From assembly GCA_011391455.1 (NCBI GenBank), contig JAABQN010000098.1, positions 1 to 7,578 on the forward strand: a stretch of 7,578 nucleotides of DNA, read 5' to 3'. This document shows positions 1-6,687 of the stretch, in pieces. How positions within the stretch are numbered: position 1 is the first letter of the stretch; each line of letters starts with the position of its first letter. Origin of the DNA: Nitrospiraceae bacterium (GTDB lineage: Bacteria > Nitrospirota > Nitrospiria > Nitrospirales > Nitrospiraceae). Under the pieces are notes generated by a model that had not been told where the DNA came from, ran no database searches, and saw only the letters and a program-made list of their open reading frames with translations. The position numbers and the translations under genes were made by a program.

Positions 1-1002
1 CGTTTGGAAGCGACGTTCCAACGCGGCATCCTTCTCGATATGCTTTCGATATTCATCGAGTGTGGTTGCGCCGATCAAATGCAATTCACCACGGGCCAGC
101 ATGGGTTTGAGCAGATTGGCGGCGTCCATCGCTCCTTCCGCTGCGCCGGCTCCTACAACCGTATGCAGCTCATCGATGAAGAGCAAGATTTGTCCCTCGG
201 CAGCCTGCACCTCTTTGAGGACGGCTTTCAATCGTTCCTCAAATTCGCCCCGAAACTTTGCGCCAGCCACCAACGATCCCATGTCGAGGGTGATGACGCG
301 CTTTTTCTTGAGCCCTTCAGGGACATCTCCCTTGATAATGCGAATGGCAAGCCCTTCGACGATGGCGGTTTTTCCGACTCCTGGCTCGCCGATGAGTACC
401 GGGTTGTTCTTGGTTCGTCGTGAGAGGATTTGTATGACGCGGCGAATTTCTTCATCGCGCCCGATGACGGGATCTAACTTTCCTTGCCCGGCTAGGAGGG
501 TGAGGTCGCGGCCATATTTCTCCAGCGCCTGGTAGGTGCCTTCAGGATCCTGACTCGTGACGCGCTGAGACCCTCGTATTTGTTGCAGCGCGGCCAAAAG
601 CCGTTCCTTCGTCAGGCCGAGTTTCTTGAAGACTCCCCCTTCTTGAACCATGGCAAGGATGACATGTTCGACACTCAGATAGTCGTCTTTTAACGTTCGT
701 TGTTCGTCTTCAGCTTTGGTCAAAACCTGGCTGAGCCGTGATGCGACATGGAGTTGTCCGGGACTTGCCCCGGCGCCCTGTACTTGAGGCAGTTTGGCGA
801 GCGCCTGTTCCACTGCCTGGCGGACGGAAGGGACCGATAATCCCGCCTGTTCGAGGAGAGGAGAGGCGAGACCTCCATCCTGTTCCACAAACGTAAGCAG
901 CAGGTGTTCCACATCTATGCCCTGATGGCTGCGCCTTGCGGCATGGGACGAGGCAGTCTGGAGCGCCTCTTGTAGTTTGACCGTCATGCGGTTCATATCC
1001 AT
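1..1002 (-). CDS. clpB: ATP-dependent disaggregase ClpB, N-terminal 334 residues (cut by window edge)
   Basis: ClpB is a cytoplasmic hexameric AAA+ chaperone that, with DnaK/DnaJ/GrpE, pulls polypeptides out of aggregates. Seen here: the paired Clp_N repeats (about residues 6-145), then the first nucleotide-binding domain with Walker A GEPGVGKT (205-212, Lys211), the substrate-gripping pore loop with KFRG, Walker B LLFIDE (Asp277, Glu278), the IGATT sensor region, and the ERRF arginine-finger pair (Arg330, Arg331). The reading frame runs off position 1, so the middle domain and second ATPase domain lie outside the window. The start at 1002 is chosen because a GGAGGA Shine-Dalgarno sits about 8 nt upstream; further ATGs at codons 3 and 6 lie further from it. 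Motif positions match E. coli ClpB within one or two residues, so the family call is firm. The gene is divergent from the membrane protein at 1125. Confidence 0.97.
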   Translation of the reverse strand, partial: MDMNRMTVKLQEALQTASSHAARRSHQGIDVEHLLLTFVEQDGGLASPLLEQAGLSVPSVRQAVEQALAKLPQVQGAGASPGQLHVASRLSQVLTKAEDEQRTLKDDYLSVEHVILAMVQEGGVFKKLGLTKERLLAALQQIRGSQRVTSQDPEGTYQALEKYGRDLTLLAGQGKLDPVIGRDEEIRRVIQILSRRTKNNPVLIGEPGVGKTAIVEGLAIRIIKGDVPEGLKKKRVITLDMGSLVAGAKFRGEFEERLKAVLKEVQAAEGQILLFIDELHTVVGAGAAEGAMDAANLLKPMLARGELHLIGATTLDEYRKHIEKDAALERRFQT

Positions 1003-1044
1003 CGGATTTCTCCTCCCGGCTCATCCGTCTGTGCTGTTGCCATT

Positions 1045-1073
1045 CACATAAGCATAGGAATAGGGGAAGTCAA
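1045..1073 (-). promoter_or_regulatory. Candidate housekeeping promoter for clpB
   Basis: On the minus strand a TTGACT hexamer (1068-1073, five of six bases of the sigma-70 -35) is followed after 17 nt by TATGTG (1045-1050), a weak -10. It would start transcription about 35 nt before the clpB ATG. The CCCCTATT inside the spacer resembles a heat-shock sigma-32 -10 element, but no CTTGAA-like -35 lies at the right distance, so heat control cannot be claimed. Confidence 0.3.
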
Positions 1074-1124
1074 CCTCTCACGAGGAGGTGCGGACGGCTT
1101 GACCCAAGAAGTACCAGCAGACTA

Positions 1125-1955
1125 TTGTCTTTCATGTCACGCATTCTGACAGAAACACTCTTACTTTATCGGAGTGCTTTCCACAAAACTGGACAGTCCC
1201 TTGTCCGAGGGTGGATGACCATAGTCGCCGTGGTGGGGTTTGGATTTCTACTGATGCTTGCTACCCAGATTGCCTCGCCGCTCGGCATGATTGGAGGCTT
1301 TCTCCTGGGTGCGGTGAATGCGCTCCTGGTCGGCGCCACTCTGAGTCTGATTGAGCAATCGATTAGCCATGCACGGGCGCTTACCATCAAGGATCTTGTT
1401 GCCAGCGTGGGTCATTACTTTTGGGATGTCATCGGCATTGGGTTTATCCTGTGGCTGCCGCTGATGGCCCTTGATCTGAGTATGCAGGCGAATCCGTATG
1501 GGCAACTCATATCTTATGCAGCCCTGTTGCTCCTCTTTCTCTTGTTGAACCCGGCGCCTGAAATTATTTATCAAGTCCGGCATGATTCCCCGCTCGAGGT
1601 GCTCAAGACTTCGTACGAGTTCGTCCTTGAAAATTGGATTGAATGGTTTCTTCCATTTGCGATTATCTTGATCCCCATCGTCCTCTCGCCTACAGGGCTG
1701 CAATCGTTTTTTTCTCTTTCTAGCCGCGTGGGGAGGGGGGCAGGGTTGGACTTTTCACAGGTTCTCGTACTGCCATTCACGATCCTCGGCGGTTGGCTGG
1801 ACTACGTCGGTATCCCTTCCTCAGTCGGCTGGTATCTTGGGTTGCTCTTCACCCCACCGCTTGCCGTCGCGATGTTGTTGTTTCGTGGCCATCTCTTTGC
1901 ATCGTTACATGGGGTGTCACGACGCCAACGCCGGTTTGCCTCGTCAGTCAAGTAG
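1125..1955 (+). CDS. Polytopic membrane protein of unknown function
   Basis: I do not recognise the family. The 276-residue protein is strongly hydrophobic, with likely membrane segments near residues 31-50, 55-78, 101-118, 128-146, 174-190 and 234-253, and a weaker one near 212-225. It ends in a basic tail (SRRQRRF), which suggests a cytoplasmic C-terminus. No catalytic or binding motif stands out. The longest start is a TTG at 1125 and an ATG lies in frame at 1134; neither has a convincing Shine-Dalgarno, and no other start codon lies upstream in frame through the intergenic region. It is divergent from clpB and ends about 130 nt before the histidine kinase. It could share a transcript with the kinase cassette, but nothing in the sequence proves it. 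A link to envelope homeostasis is only a guess from position. Confidence 0.8.
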   Translation: MSFMSRILTETLLLYRSAFHKTGQSLVRGWMTIVAVVGFGFLLMLATQIASPLGMIGGFLLGAVNALLVGATLSLIEQSISHARALTIKDLVASVGHYFWDVIGIGFILWLPLMALDLSMQANPYGQLISYAALLLLFLLLNPAPEIIYQVRHDSPLEVLKTSYEFVLENWIEWFLPFAIILIPIVLSPTGLQSFFSLSSRVGRGAGLDFSQVLVLPFTILGGWLDYVGIPSSVGWYLGLLFTPPLAVAMLLFRGHLFASLHGVSRRQRRFASSVK

Positions 1956-2086
1956 GGAAGAGTTTTCGTATAGGAAAGAAGAGCTTCCGTCTCTTCTACT
2001 TGGAAGCCACGCAAATCGCCCTAGTCGATTGATCCGTCTAAAGAGACCGATGGTGCGCGAGAGAATTTGTTTGGTTGATTCCTTGA

Positions 2087-3643
2087 GTGAACAGGGGAAA
2101 TAGTGTATGGAATTGCCTACAGTTTCTACAATTATTCTTAAATCTCAAGGCTAAGAAAGCGCTTTTGCCTGTGGGCTTATCGATCTTTTGGCGGATTGTC
2201 CTAACTTCCCTTATCATCATCGTGGTGATGGCGGGGGTGAACCTGTATGCCTTGCTTCAGCTGCGTCAGTTGACCGCATTAAGCGCAGACATCGCCACTC
2301 GACATTACCCGGCTATCGAATCGGCTAAGCGGCTGCTCACCGTGCTCTACGCTCAACTCAATAGCGAGAAGAAGTATCTGGCTGTACGGGATGGGACCTT
2401 CTTGCAACATTTCGATGAAGAGGTCGACGAATTCCATCGGGGACTCCAGACCCTTGAAACGCAGGAACTCACCCCGCAAGGCATTCAGCTACTCAAGGAT
2501 ACCAAGCGTTTGCAGCAAGAACGGCTCATGATCTTCCGATCAGAACTGGAGCATGGCCGCTCGTCTCCATCGGTCCCGTCTGCAGACTATGAAGGTCGTC
2601 GCGATGCCTTGATGGATCGTATCAGCGGCATACTCCAAAAATTTATCGATCTTCACGAGACGGGCATCAGTGCCGGTGTCAGCCAGTCACGGGAAAGCTC
2701 AGCACAAGCTGAAACGGTGACGGAGCAGCTGGTTTTGCTGGCGCTGGTATTCGGCATTGCACTCGCCGGTTTTGCCAGCTATACGGTACTACGCCCGTTG
2801 CGCCATTTGCAGACCCATATTAAACAGATTGGGCAGGGGAATTTCCGAACGTCGCTGAATATTCAGGCTCCCAGTGAATTGCGCGACCTTGTCGACGCCG
2901 TAAATTGGATGGGCTCGAAGCTGCAAGAGCTGGACGATATGAAGGGGGAGTTTCTCGCCCATGTCTCCCATGAGTTACGCACGCCCATGGCTTCGATCCA
3001 AGAAGGCACCCATCTGCTGTTGGATGAAATTCCAGGCCCCTTGTCGCAAGAACAGCGCACGACCTTGCGTATCATGGCGGACAGCAGCCGCCGCCTCATC
3101 ACCCTCATCTCTACTATTCTGGATCTCTCCAAGATGGATGCCGGGATGATGGAGTATCGAATTGTCCCGACTGACCTCAAACGCATCACGGATATGTCGG
3201 TCAACAAAGTCCAGCTCCTCGCCGATGCCAAGCATGTGCAGCTGTTACTGGAAGCGCCAGCACAACGTGTGTGGGTCATGGCGGATGCGCTTCGAATTGA
3301 GCAAGTACTCGACAATTTACTCTCAAATGCCTTGAAGTTCAGTTCGGAAGGAGGCATTGTAAAGGTGCTCATGAAGCCGGACTCACAAGCAGGAGTCCTT
3401 GAAGTCAGTGTGACCGATGGAGGCCCCGGCATCCAAGCCGAAGACCTGCCCTATATTTTCGAACGGTTCTATCAAGGACGTACGAAGGCTAAACATGCTA
3501 CACCGGGGAGTGGCTTGGGGCTGGCACTGGCAAAGAAAGTGGTGGAAGCACACGGAGGACGGATTTGGATCGAAAGCGAAGTCAAGAAGGGAACGACTGT
3601 ACGGTTTATTCTGCGCCTCACGAAAGCGGTGGAAACGGCATAA
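2087..3643 (+). CDS. Membrane sensor histidine kinase (HAMP-HisKA-HATPase), GlrK/QseE position
   Basis: This is the sensor of a two-component pair: it autophosphorylates on a histidine and passes the phosphate to the response regulator encoded two genes downstream. From the longest start the order is a first membrane segment (about 34-55), a periplasmic, probably helical sensor region (about 56-212), a second membrane segment (about 213-234), HAMP (about 235-285), the H-box SHELRTP with phospho-acceptor His295, the N-box with Asn410 and Asn414, the G1 box DGGPG (444-448) and the G2 box GSGLG (474-478). All catalytic motifs look intact. The start is uncertain. GTG at 2087 is the longest but lacks a Shine-Dalgarno, and the first 25 or so codons are AT-rich and unlike the rest. 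TTG at 2165 or GTG at 2171 would place the first membrane helix right at the N-terminus, as is usual. The GlrK/QseE assignment rests on gene order; the sensor region is too divergent to judge by eye. Confidence 0.93.
   Translation: MNRGNSVWNCLQFLQLFLNLKAKKALLPVGLSIFWRIVLTSLIIIVVMAGVNLYALLQLRQLTALSADIATRHYPAIESAKRLLTVLYAQLNSEKKYLAVRDGTFLQHFDEEVDEFHRGLQTLETQELTPQGIQLLKDTKRLQQERLMIFRSELEHGRSSPSVPSADYEGRRDALMDRISGILQKFIDLHETGISAGVSQSRESSAQAETVTEQLVLLALVFGIALAGFASYTVLRPLRHLQTHIKQIGQGNFRTSLNIQAPSELRDLVDAVNWMGSKLQELDDMKGEFLAHVSHELRTPMASIQEGTHLLLDEIPGPLSQEQRTTLRIMADSSRRLITLISTILDLSKMDAGMMEYRIVPTDLKRITDMSVNKVQLLADAKHVQLLLEAPAQRVWVMADALRIEQVLDNLLSNALKFSSEGGIVKVLMKPDSQAGVLEVSVTDGGPGIQAEDLPYIFERFYQGRTKAKHATPGSGLGLALAKKVVEAHGGRIWIESEVKKGTTVRFILRLTKAVETA
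2107..2154 (+). CDS. Possible 15-codon leader ORF ahead of the kinase
   Basis: An ATG at 2107 is preceded by an AGGGGA Shine-Dalgarno (2093-2098) at a workable distance, and opens a short frame encoding MELPTVSTIILKSQG with a TAA at 2152-2154. It ends 10 nt before the TTG at 2165, one of the candidate kinase starts. If the kinase really starts at 2165, this would be a translationally coupled leader. If the kinase starts at 2087, it is an out-of-frame coincidence. No homology is recognised. Confidence 0.2.
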   Translation: MELPTVSTIILKSQG

Positions 3644-4410
3644 AGGCTGTCCTCCGAGGCGCTGCCTCGTGGGTCTTGGCGTGCCTATTCCTTTTCGCCG
3701 GATGCGCGGCATGGTCGCCTGCCCCGCAATTTTCGCATCCTTACTTTACGGTAGAAGCAGGAGAGGCAAAATCCCTCCAAGCGTTGGCCAAAAAGCAGGA
3801 TGCCCTCGTTCCGAAATGCGCTGAGCACAACTCTTGCGACCATGTCTATTTCACACGCGCGCTGTTGGGGCTCTATGAAAGTCGAGACAGCGCCTCGAAA
3901 TATTTCGAGAAAGTCATCGCTGTGGCACCCAAGGGCCAACTGGCTGTTTCCAGCAAGCTCTGGATAGATCTGCTCGAGCGTCACGCCGCTCCTGTTGAAC
4001 AATCCTGGTTCCAATCGGTTATGTCAGCCCCGGCTATTTCGGAAAGTCAGGCGACCCTGGCTCAGGCCTCAGATCGGCTGGTGCGGGACTTGCTTGACAG
4101 GGAATTGGTTATCCAGCAATTTCGGGCTATGAAGGAGGCCGACTCCCAATCCTTGGAAAGCCTCCAGCGGGAATTGGCTGATCGTGAACGGAAGGTGGAT
4201 TCAGGCAGCGGCAAGAAGGGCTCGACCGATTCAAGCATCGGTTCAAGTACCGTGGCGTCCTTACAAAGGCAACTATCTGATCGAGATAGGAAAATAGAGG
4301 AATTGACGAGCCAATTGGAGGCGTTGAAGCGCATCGACCAGGAAATGCGGGATAAAGTTCGTCCTATCCATCCCCCATCGTCGGTTGTACCGCCTCCGAC
4401 TGGGCCGTAA
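3565..4410 (+). CDS. Lipoprotein with C-terminal coiled coil, QseG (YfhG) position
   Basis: This is probably an outer-membrane or periplasm-facing lipoprotein working with the adjacent kinase, as QseG does with QseE in E. coli; the role is inferred from gene order. A hydrophobic stretch ends in the lipobox FAGC, with the lipidated Cys at codon 47 of the longest frame (3703-3705). A helical, repeat-like middle with two close cysteines (85 and 91) follows, then a predicted coiled coil (about 160-265) and a Pro-rich tail. The tail carries the same heptad-like block twice (SLQRELADRERK, SLQRQLSDRDRK). The start is a puzzle. The only upstream canonical-type codon is TTG at 3565, 78 nt inside the kinase gene, with a GGAGGA 5 nt before it that also encodes the kinase's Gly-Gly. 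It gives an unusually long stretch before the signal peptide. An ATA at 3640, overlapping the kinase stop as ATAA, would give an ideal 21-residue signal peptide. Confidence 0.85.
   Translation: MDRKRSQEGNDCTVYSAPHESGGNGIKAVLRGAASWVLACLFLFAGCAAWSPAPQFSHPYFTVEAGEAKSLQALAKKQDALVPKCAEHNSCDHVYFTRALLGLYESRDSASKYFEKVIAVAPKGQLAVSSKLWIDLLERHAAPVEQSWFQSVMSAPAISESQATLAQASDRLVRDLLDRELVIQQFRAMKEADSQSLESLQRELADRERKVDSGSGKKGSTDSSIGSSTVASLQRQLSDRDRKIEELTSQLEALKRIDQEMRDKVRPIHPPSSVVPPPTGP
4159..4293 (+). repeat. Internal protein-level duplication in the lipoprotein coiled coil
   Basis: Codons 199-210 encode SLQRELADRERK and codons 232-243 encode SLQRQLSDRDRK. They are separated by a Gly/Ser-rich linker of 21 residues. 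The DNA copies (4159-4194 and 4258-4293) differ at most codon third positions, so this is an old duplication, or one held at protein level, and not a recent copy. Confidence 0.6.
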
Positions 4411-4435
4411 CCGATGACACTGCAGAAGGAGTTTC

Positions 4436-5854
4436 ATGGAAAAAGAACATATTCTCGTAGTCGATGATGAAGAGGGACTGTTACATCTCGTGAAGATGCG
4501 GTTAACCGCTATGGGCTTTGCCGTCACAGGTTGCACCACCGGGCATGAAGCCCTCGCCGTAGCCAAGAATAACCGGTTTGACCTTGCCATTACCGACCTC
4601 CGGCTTGGAAGCGAAGACGGATTGAATGTGACGGAAGAACTGCTGCGGATTCATCCAGGCCTTCCGGTTATCATCCTGACGGCCCATGGCAGTATCCCTA
4701 ATGCCGTGGAAGCTATGCAGCGGGGCGCCTTTGGATATCTCACCAAGCCGTTCGATGACAAGGAACTCAAGGCCAAGATCGAAGAAGGACTTTCTCCACA
4801 GCGGATGAGAGGCGAGATCCAACGGCTAAAGTCTCTCGTCAACGAACTGTACGGAATGGAAAATATCGTTGCGAGGAGCCCTGCGATGCAGCGCTTACTC
4901 CAGCAAGTCGTGCAGGTGGCGGACTCGGACGCGACGATTCTCCTCTTTGGAGAAACCGGGACCGGTAAAGAAGTGTTTGCGCGCGTCATCCATGCGAACA
5001 GCCGACGGGGTAAAGGGCCGTTTGTCGCCCTCAATTGCGCAGCCATTCCCGAAACACTCTTCGAGTCAGAACTCTTCGGGCATGTGCGGGGGGCTTTTAC
5101 CAGTGCCCATGGAGCAAAGCGAGGCCTGTTTCAAAGCGCCAACGGCGGCACGCTCTTTCTCGACGAGATCGGCGAAATGCCCCTCTCGATGCAGGTCAAA
5201 CTGTTGCGGGCCGTGCAGGAACGGGAAGTTCGCGAAGTAGGCTCTGAACTTTCAACCAAGATCGATGTGCGGATTATCGCCGCAACTAACAAAGACCTCG
5301 GCGAAGCCGTCAAGAACGGATCATTCCGGAACGATCTGTACTACCGCATCTCTGTCGTTCCGCTATTTATCCCGCCGCTTCGTGACCGCCGAGACGATAT
5401 TCCCTTGCTGGCGCAACAGTTTCTGACCGCGAGTGCAAAACGGGCGAATAAGGGATTGCGCGGCTTTACACCTGCAGCTCTCAATCGGCTGGTCACACAT
5501 CCCTGGCCCGGCAATGTTCGCGAACTGGAGAATGTCGTTGAAAAGGCTGCCGTCATGACGCGGCAGGACATGATTACTCCAGACCTCCTGCCCGCTATGG
5601 GCTCATCGCCGGATTCGCCGCTCAAGCCGTTGACCGAAGCCAAGGAAGAGTTCGAGAAGACCTATCTCAAAAACGTCCTGCAACTCACCGGCGGCAATAT
5701 CTCACGCGCCGCCCAATTTGCCGGGCGCTATCGGGCAGACTTCTACAAAATGCTCAAGAAATATGGCTTGCACCCCTCAACCCTGAAGGCCAAAGCGGAA
5801 GCCGATCTAGAAGAGCTCGAAGAAGAAGCCAACTTCACGGAAGCTGAGCGCTAG
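4436..5854 (+). CDS. glrR: Sigma-54-dependent response regulator, GlrR/QseF-like
   Basis: This is an NtrC-class activator: phosphorylation of the receiver lets the AAA+ domain hydrolyse ATP and open promoters held by sigma-54 RNA polymerase. Domains in the 472 residues are REC (about 5-118: acidic pair Asp10/Asp11, phospho-acceptor Asp54, Thr82, Lys104), AAA+ (about 142-372: Walker A GETGTGKE 172-179, sigma-54 contact loop GAFTSA 219-224, Walker B FLDEIGE with Asp243/Glu244) and a Fis-type HTH (about 400-445). The REC segment PVIILTAHGSIP and the C-terminal GNISRAAQFAGRYRADFYK closely resemble my recollection of E. coli GlrR, which supports the symbol. The contact loop departs from GAFTGA by Gly to Ser at the fifth residue. 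A Glu-rich tail extends about 20 residues past the HTH. The ATG is preceded by GAAGGAG at 5 nt, and the gene starts 25 nt after the lipoprotein stop, so the cassette is probably one operon. Confidence 0.95.
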   Translation: MEKEHILVVDDEEGLLHLVKMRLTAMGFAVTGCTTGHEALAVAKNNRFDLAITDLRLGSEDGLNVTEELLRIHPGLPVIILTAHGSIPNAVEAMQRGAFGYLTKPFDDKELKAKIEEGLSPQRMRGEIQRLKSLVNELYGMENIVARSPAMQRLLQQVVQVADSDATILLFGETGTGKEVFARVIHANSRRGKGPFVALNCAAIPETLFESELFGHVRGAFTSAHGAKRGLFQSANGGTLFLDEIGEMPLSMQVKLLRAVQEREVREVGSELSTKIDVRIIAATNKDLGEAVKNGSFRNDLYYRISVVPLFIPPLRDRRDDIPLLAQQFLTASAKRANKGLRGFTPAALNRLVTHPWPGNVRELENVVEKAAVMTRQDMITPDLLPAMGSSPDSPLKPLTEAKEEFEKTYLKNVLQLTGGNISRAAQFAGRYRADFYKMLKKYGLHPSTLKAKAEADLEELEEEANFTEAER

Positions 5855-5868
5855 GCCAGTGTTTCGAT

Positions 5869-6132
5869 TCACAACCACATCCAAGAGATACCGAGAAGGA
5901 TGAGCCCCCACAATAGAACTGACAGGCCAAATCCACCGATAATGCCTATTGCAGGAGCGAGGGTATCCTCCTCACGATATCCCTCCGTCATGGCCGCTGC
6001 CGGACGCAGCACAAGGGAGAGGGGCGTGCCTTTGGGTTGCTGAAGTATCTGTAGGCGCTCGTCAGCGAGGGCCAAGTTTCCTACAGACTGTCGATGCCTC
6101 TGGGCGTGCTGTTTTCGTTTCGCGTGCATCAT
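5869..6132 (-). CDS. Small tail-anchored membrane protein, hypothetical
   Basis: The 87-residue protein has a basic, His/Arg/Lys-rich N-terminus, a polar middle, and one hydrophobic segment at the very end (about residues 62-86, ending WMWL), so it is probably anchored by its C-terminus. No family is recognised. The start is placed at the first of two adjacent ATGs (6132 and 6129) because a purine-rich GAGAGGGGG lies just upstream. The frame is open for 43 more codons to 6261, but that stretch has no matching signal. It converges on the response regulator gene with 14 nt between stop codons and no obvious terminator. It lies 58 nt downstream of the zinc-ribbon gene on the same strand, so the two may share a transcript. 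Confidence 0.6.
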   Translation of the reverse strand: MMHAKRKQHAQRHRQSVGNLALADERLQILQQPKGTPLSLVLRPAAAMTEGYREEDTLAPAIGIIGGFGLSVLLWGLILLGISWMWL

Positions 6133-6190
6133 ACACCCCCTCTCTTCAGGCTCGTTCGTCCTTACTGCATCGTGGACTTGAGTGAAGTCG

Positions 6191-6436
6191 TCAGGCCGCC
6201 CGTCTGATGAAGGACTCCGCTCCAAGATGGACTTCATCATCCTGATAGTCCGGCTCGCCACTTGGGAAGACCAAGACCTTCTTCGGTCGGGCCGGTTGAT
6301 TCTGCTCGATCACGGAGTCGTGAACACGACCGCAATTCATACAACGCCAACTGGTGGTCCACATCTCACCAAATGCGCCCTCAAGGTCTAAGAAGTGGTC
6401 TTCAACCATGAACCCACAACAGCGTGAACAGGTCAT
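6191..6436 (-). CDS. Small Cys-rich zinc-ribbon-like protein
   Basis: The 81-residue protein begins MTCSRCC and carries a second knuckle RCMNC, giving a CxxC (Cys3, Cys6) and CxxC (Cys32, Cys35) pair spaced as in small zinc ribbons, plus an extra Cys7. The remainder is polar with no membrane segment. Zinc binding is inferred from the spacing alone; the target could be nucleic acid or protein. The start is well supported: an AGGAGG Shine-Dalgarno lies 7 nt before the ATG. Similar mini-ribbons, often several per genome, are in my recollection common in Nitrospira. It is divergent from the signal-anchored orphan to its right. Confidence 0.75.
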   Translation of the reverse strand: MTCSRCCGFMVEDHFLDLEGAFGEMWTTSWRCMNCGRVHDSVIEQNQPARPKKVLVFPSGEPDYQDDEVHLGAESFIRRAA

Positions 6437-6483
6437 GATCGCCCTCCTTGGTATAGGCCCAGGAACTCATCTCTCATGGACAG

Positions 6484-6511
6484 ATGATAGCGCACGCCAT
6501 AACCGGCGCTA
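6484..6511 (-). promoter_or_regulatory. Possible -10 element with overlapping inverted repeat
   Basis: On the minus strand TATCAT (6484-6489) differs from the sigma-70 -10 at one base and sits about 48 nt before the zinc-ribbon start. A 6-bp inverted repeat, TAGCGC (6488-6493) and GCGCTA (6506-6511), overlaps its edge and could be an operator. No good -35 is seen at 16-18 nt, so the call is weak. The rest of the 6437-6687 intergenic stretch shows only a T-rich run near 6599-6608 and the hairpin at 6628. Confidence 0.2.
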
Positions 6512-6627
6512 GACCCAAAGGAAGTACCTCGGAAGTAGGGTGTCCACACAGCCTTGCTTCACCAACACATGAGTAGCGGTCGAACTGAACGCGGCGACTT
6601 TCTTTTTTACTCTCCTTCGCCAGAATG

Positions 6628-6647
6628 CCCCGCTCGGAAGAGCGGGG
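6628..6647. repeat. Perfect 8-bp hairpin with GGAA tetraloop
   Basis: CCCCGCTC (6628-6635) and GAGCGGGG (6640-6647) pair perfectly around a GGAA loop, a stable GNRA-type tetraloop. There is no T-run on either strand directly after the stem, so it is not a classic Rho-independent terminator. It lies within the upstream extension of the orphan ORF and may be an mRNA leader structure or a dispersed REP-like palindrome. Confidence 0.65.
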
Positions 6648-6687
6648 AGCTTCACTTCAGGGAAGGCTTAGGCGTATCCTGACAGAC

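Noticed and set aside
4..535. Two plus-strand ORFs of 139 and 157 codons
   Set aside because: Both lie opposite clpB, whose frame shows unmistakable Walker and pore-loop motifs.
1829..1848. Sigma-54-like TGGTAT...TTGCT upstream of the kinase cassette
   Set aside because: The GG to GC spacing is 11 rather than 10 nt and it lies inside the membrane protein gene. No convincing sigma-54 site was found in the window.
1977..1997. 7-bp hairpin AGAAGAG/CTCTTCT after the membrane protein gene, considered as a terminator
   Set aside because: No T-run follows, and competing stems with GGAAGC downstream are equally likely; it may be chance in a purine-rich stretch.
2863..3432. 189-codon minus-strand ORF antisense to the kinase
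   Set aside because: It mirrors the codon pattern of the kinase gene, is Ser/Arg-rich, and has no motif; it is a shadow frame.
6580..6608. Short GTCG/CGAC stem followed by a T-rich run, considered as a plus-strand terminator
   Set aside because: Only four pairs with a long loop, and no plus-strand gene ends just upstream.
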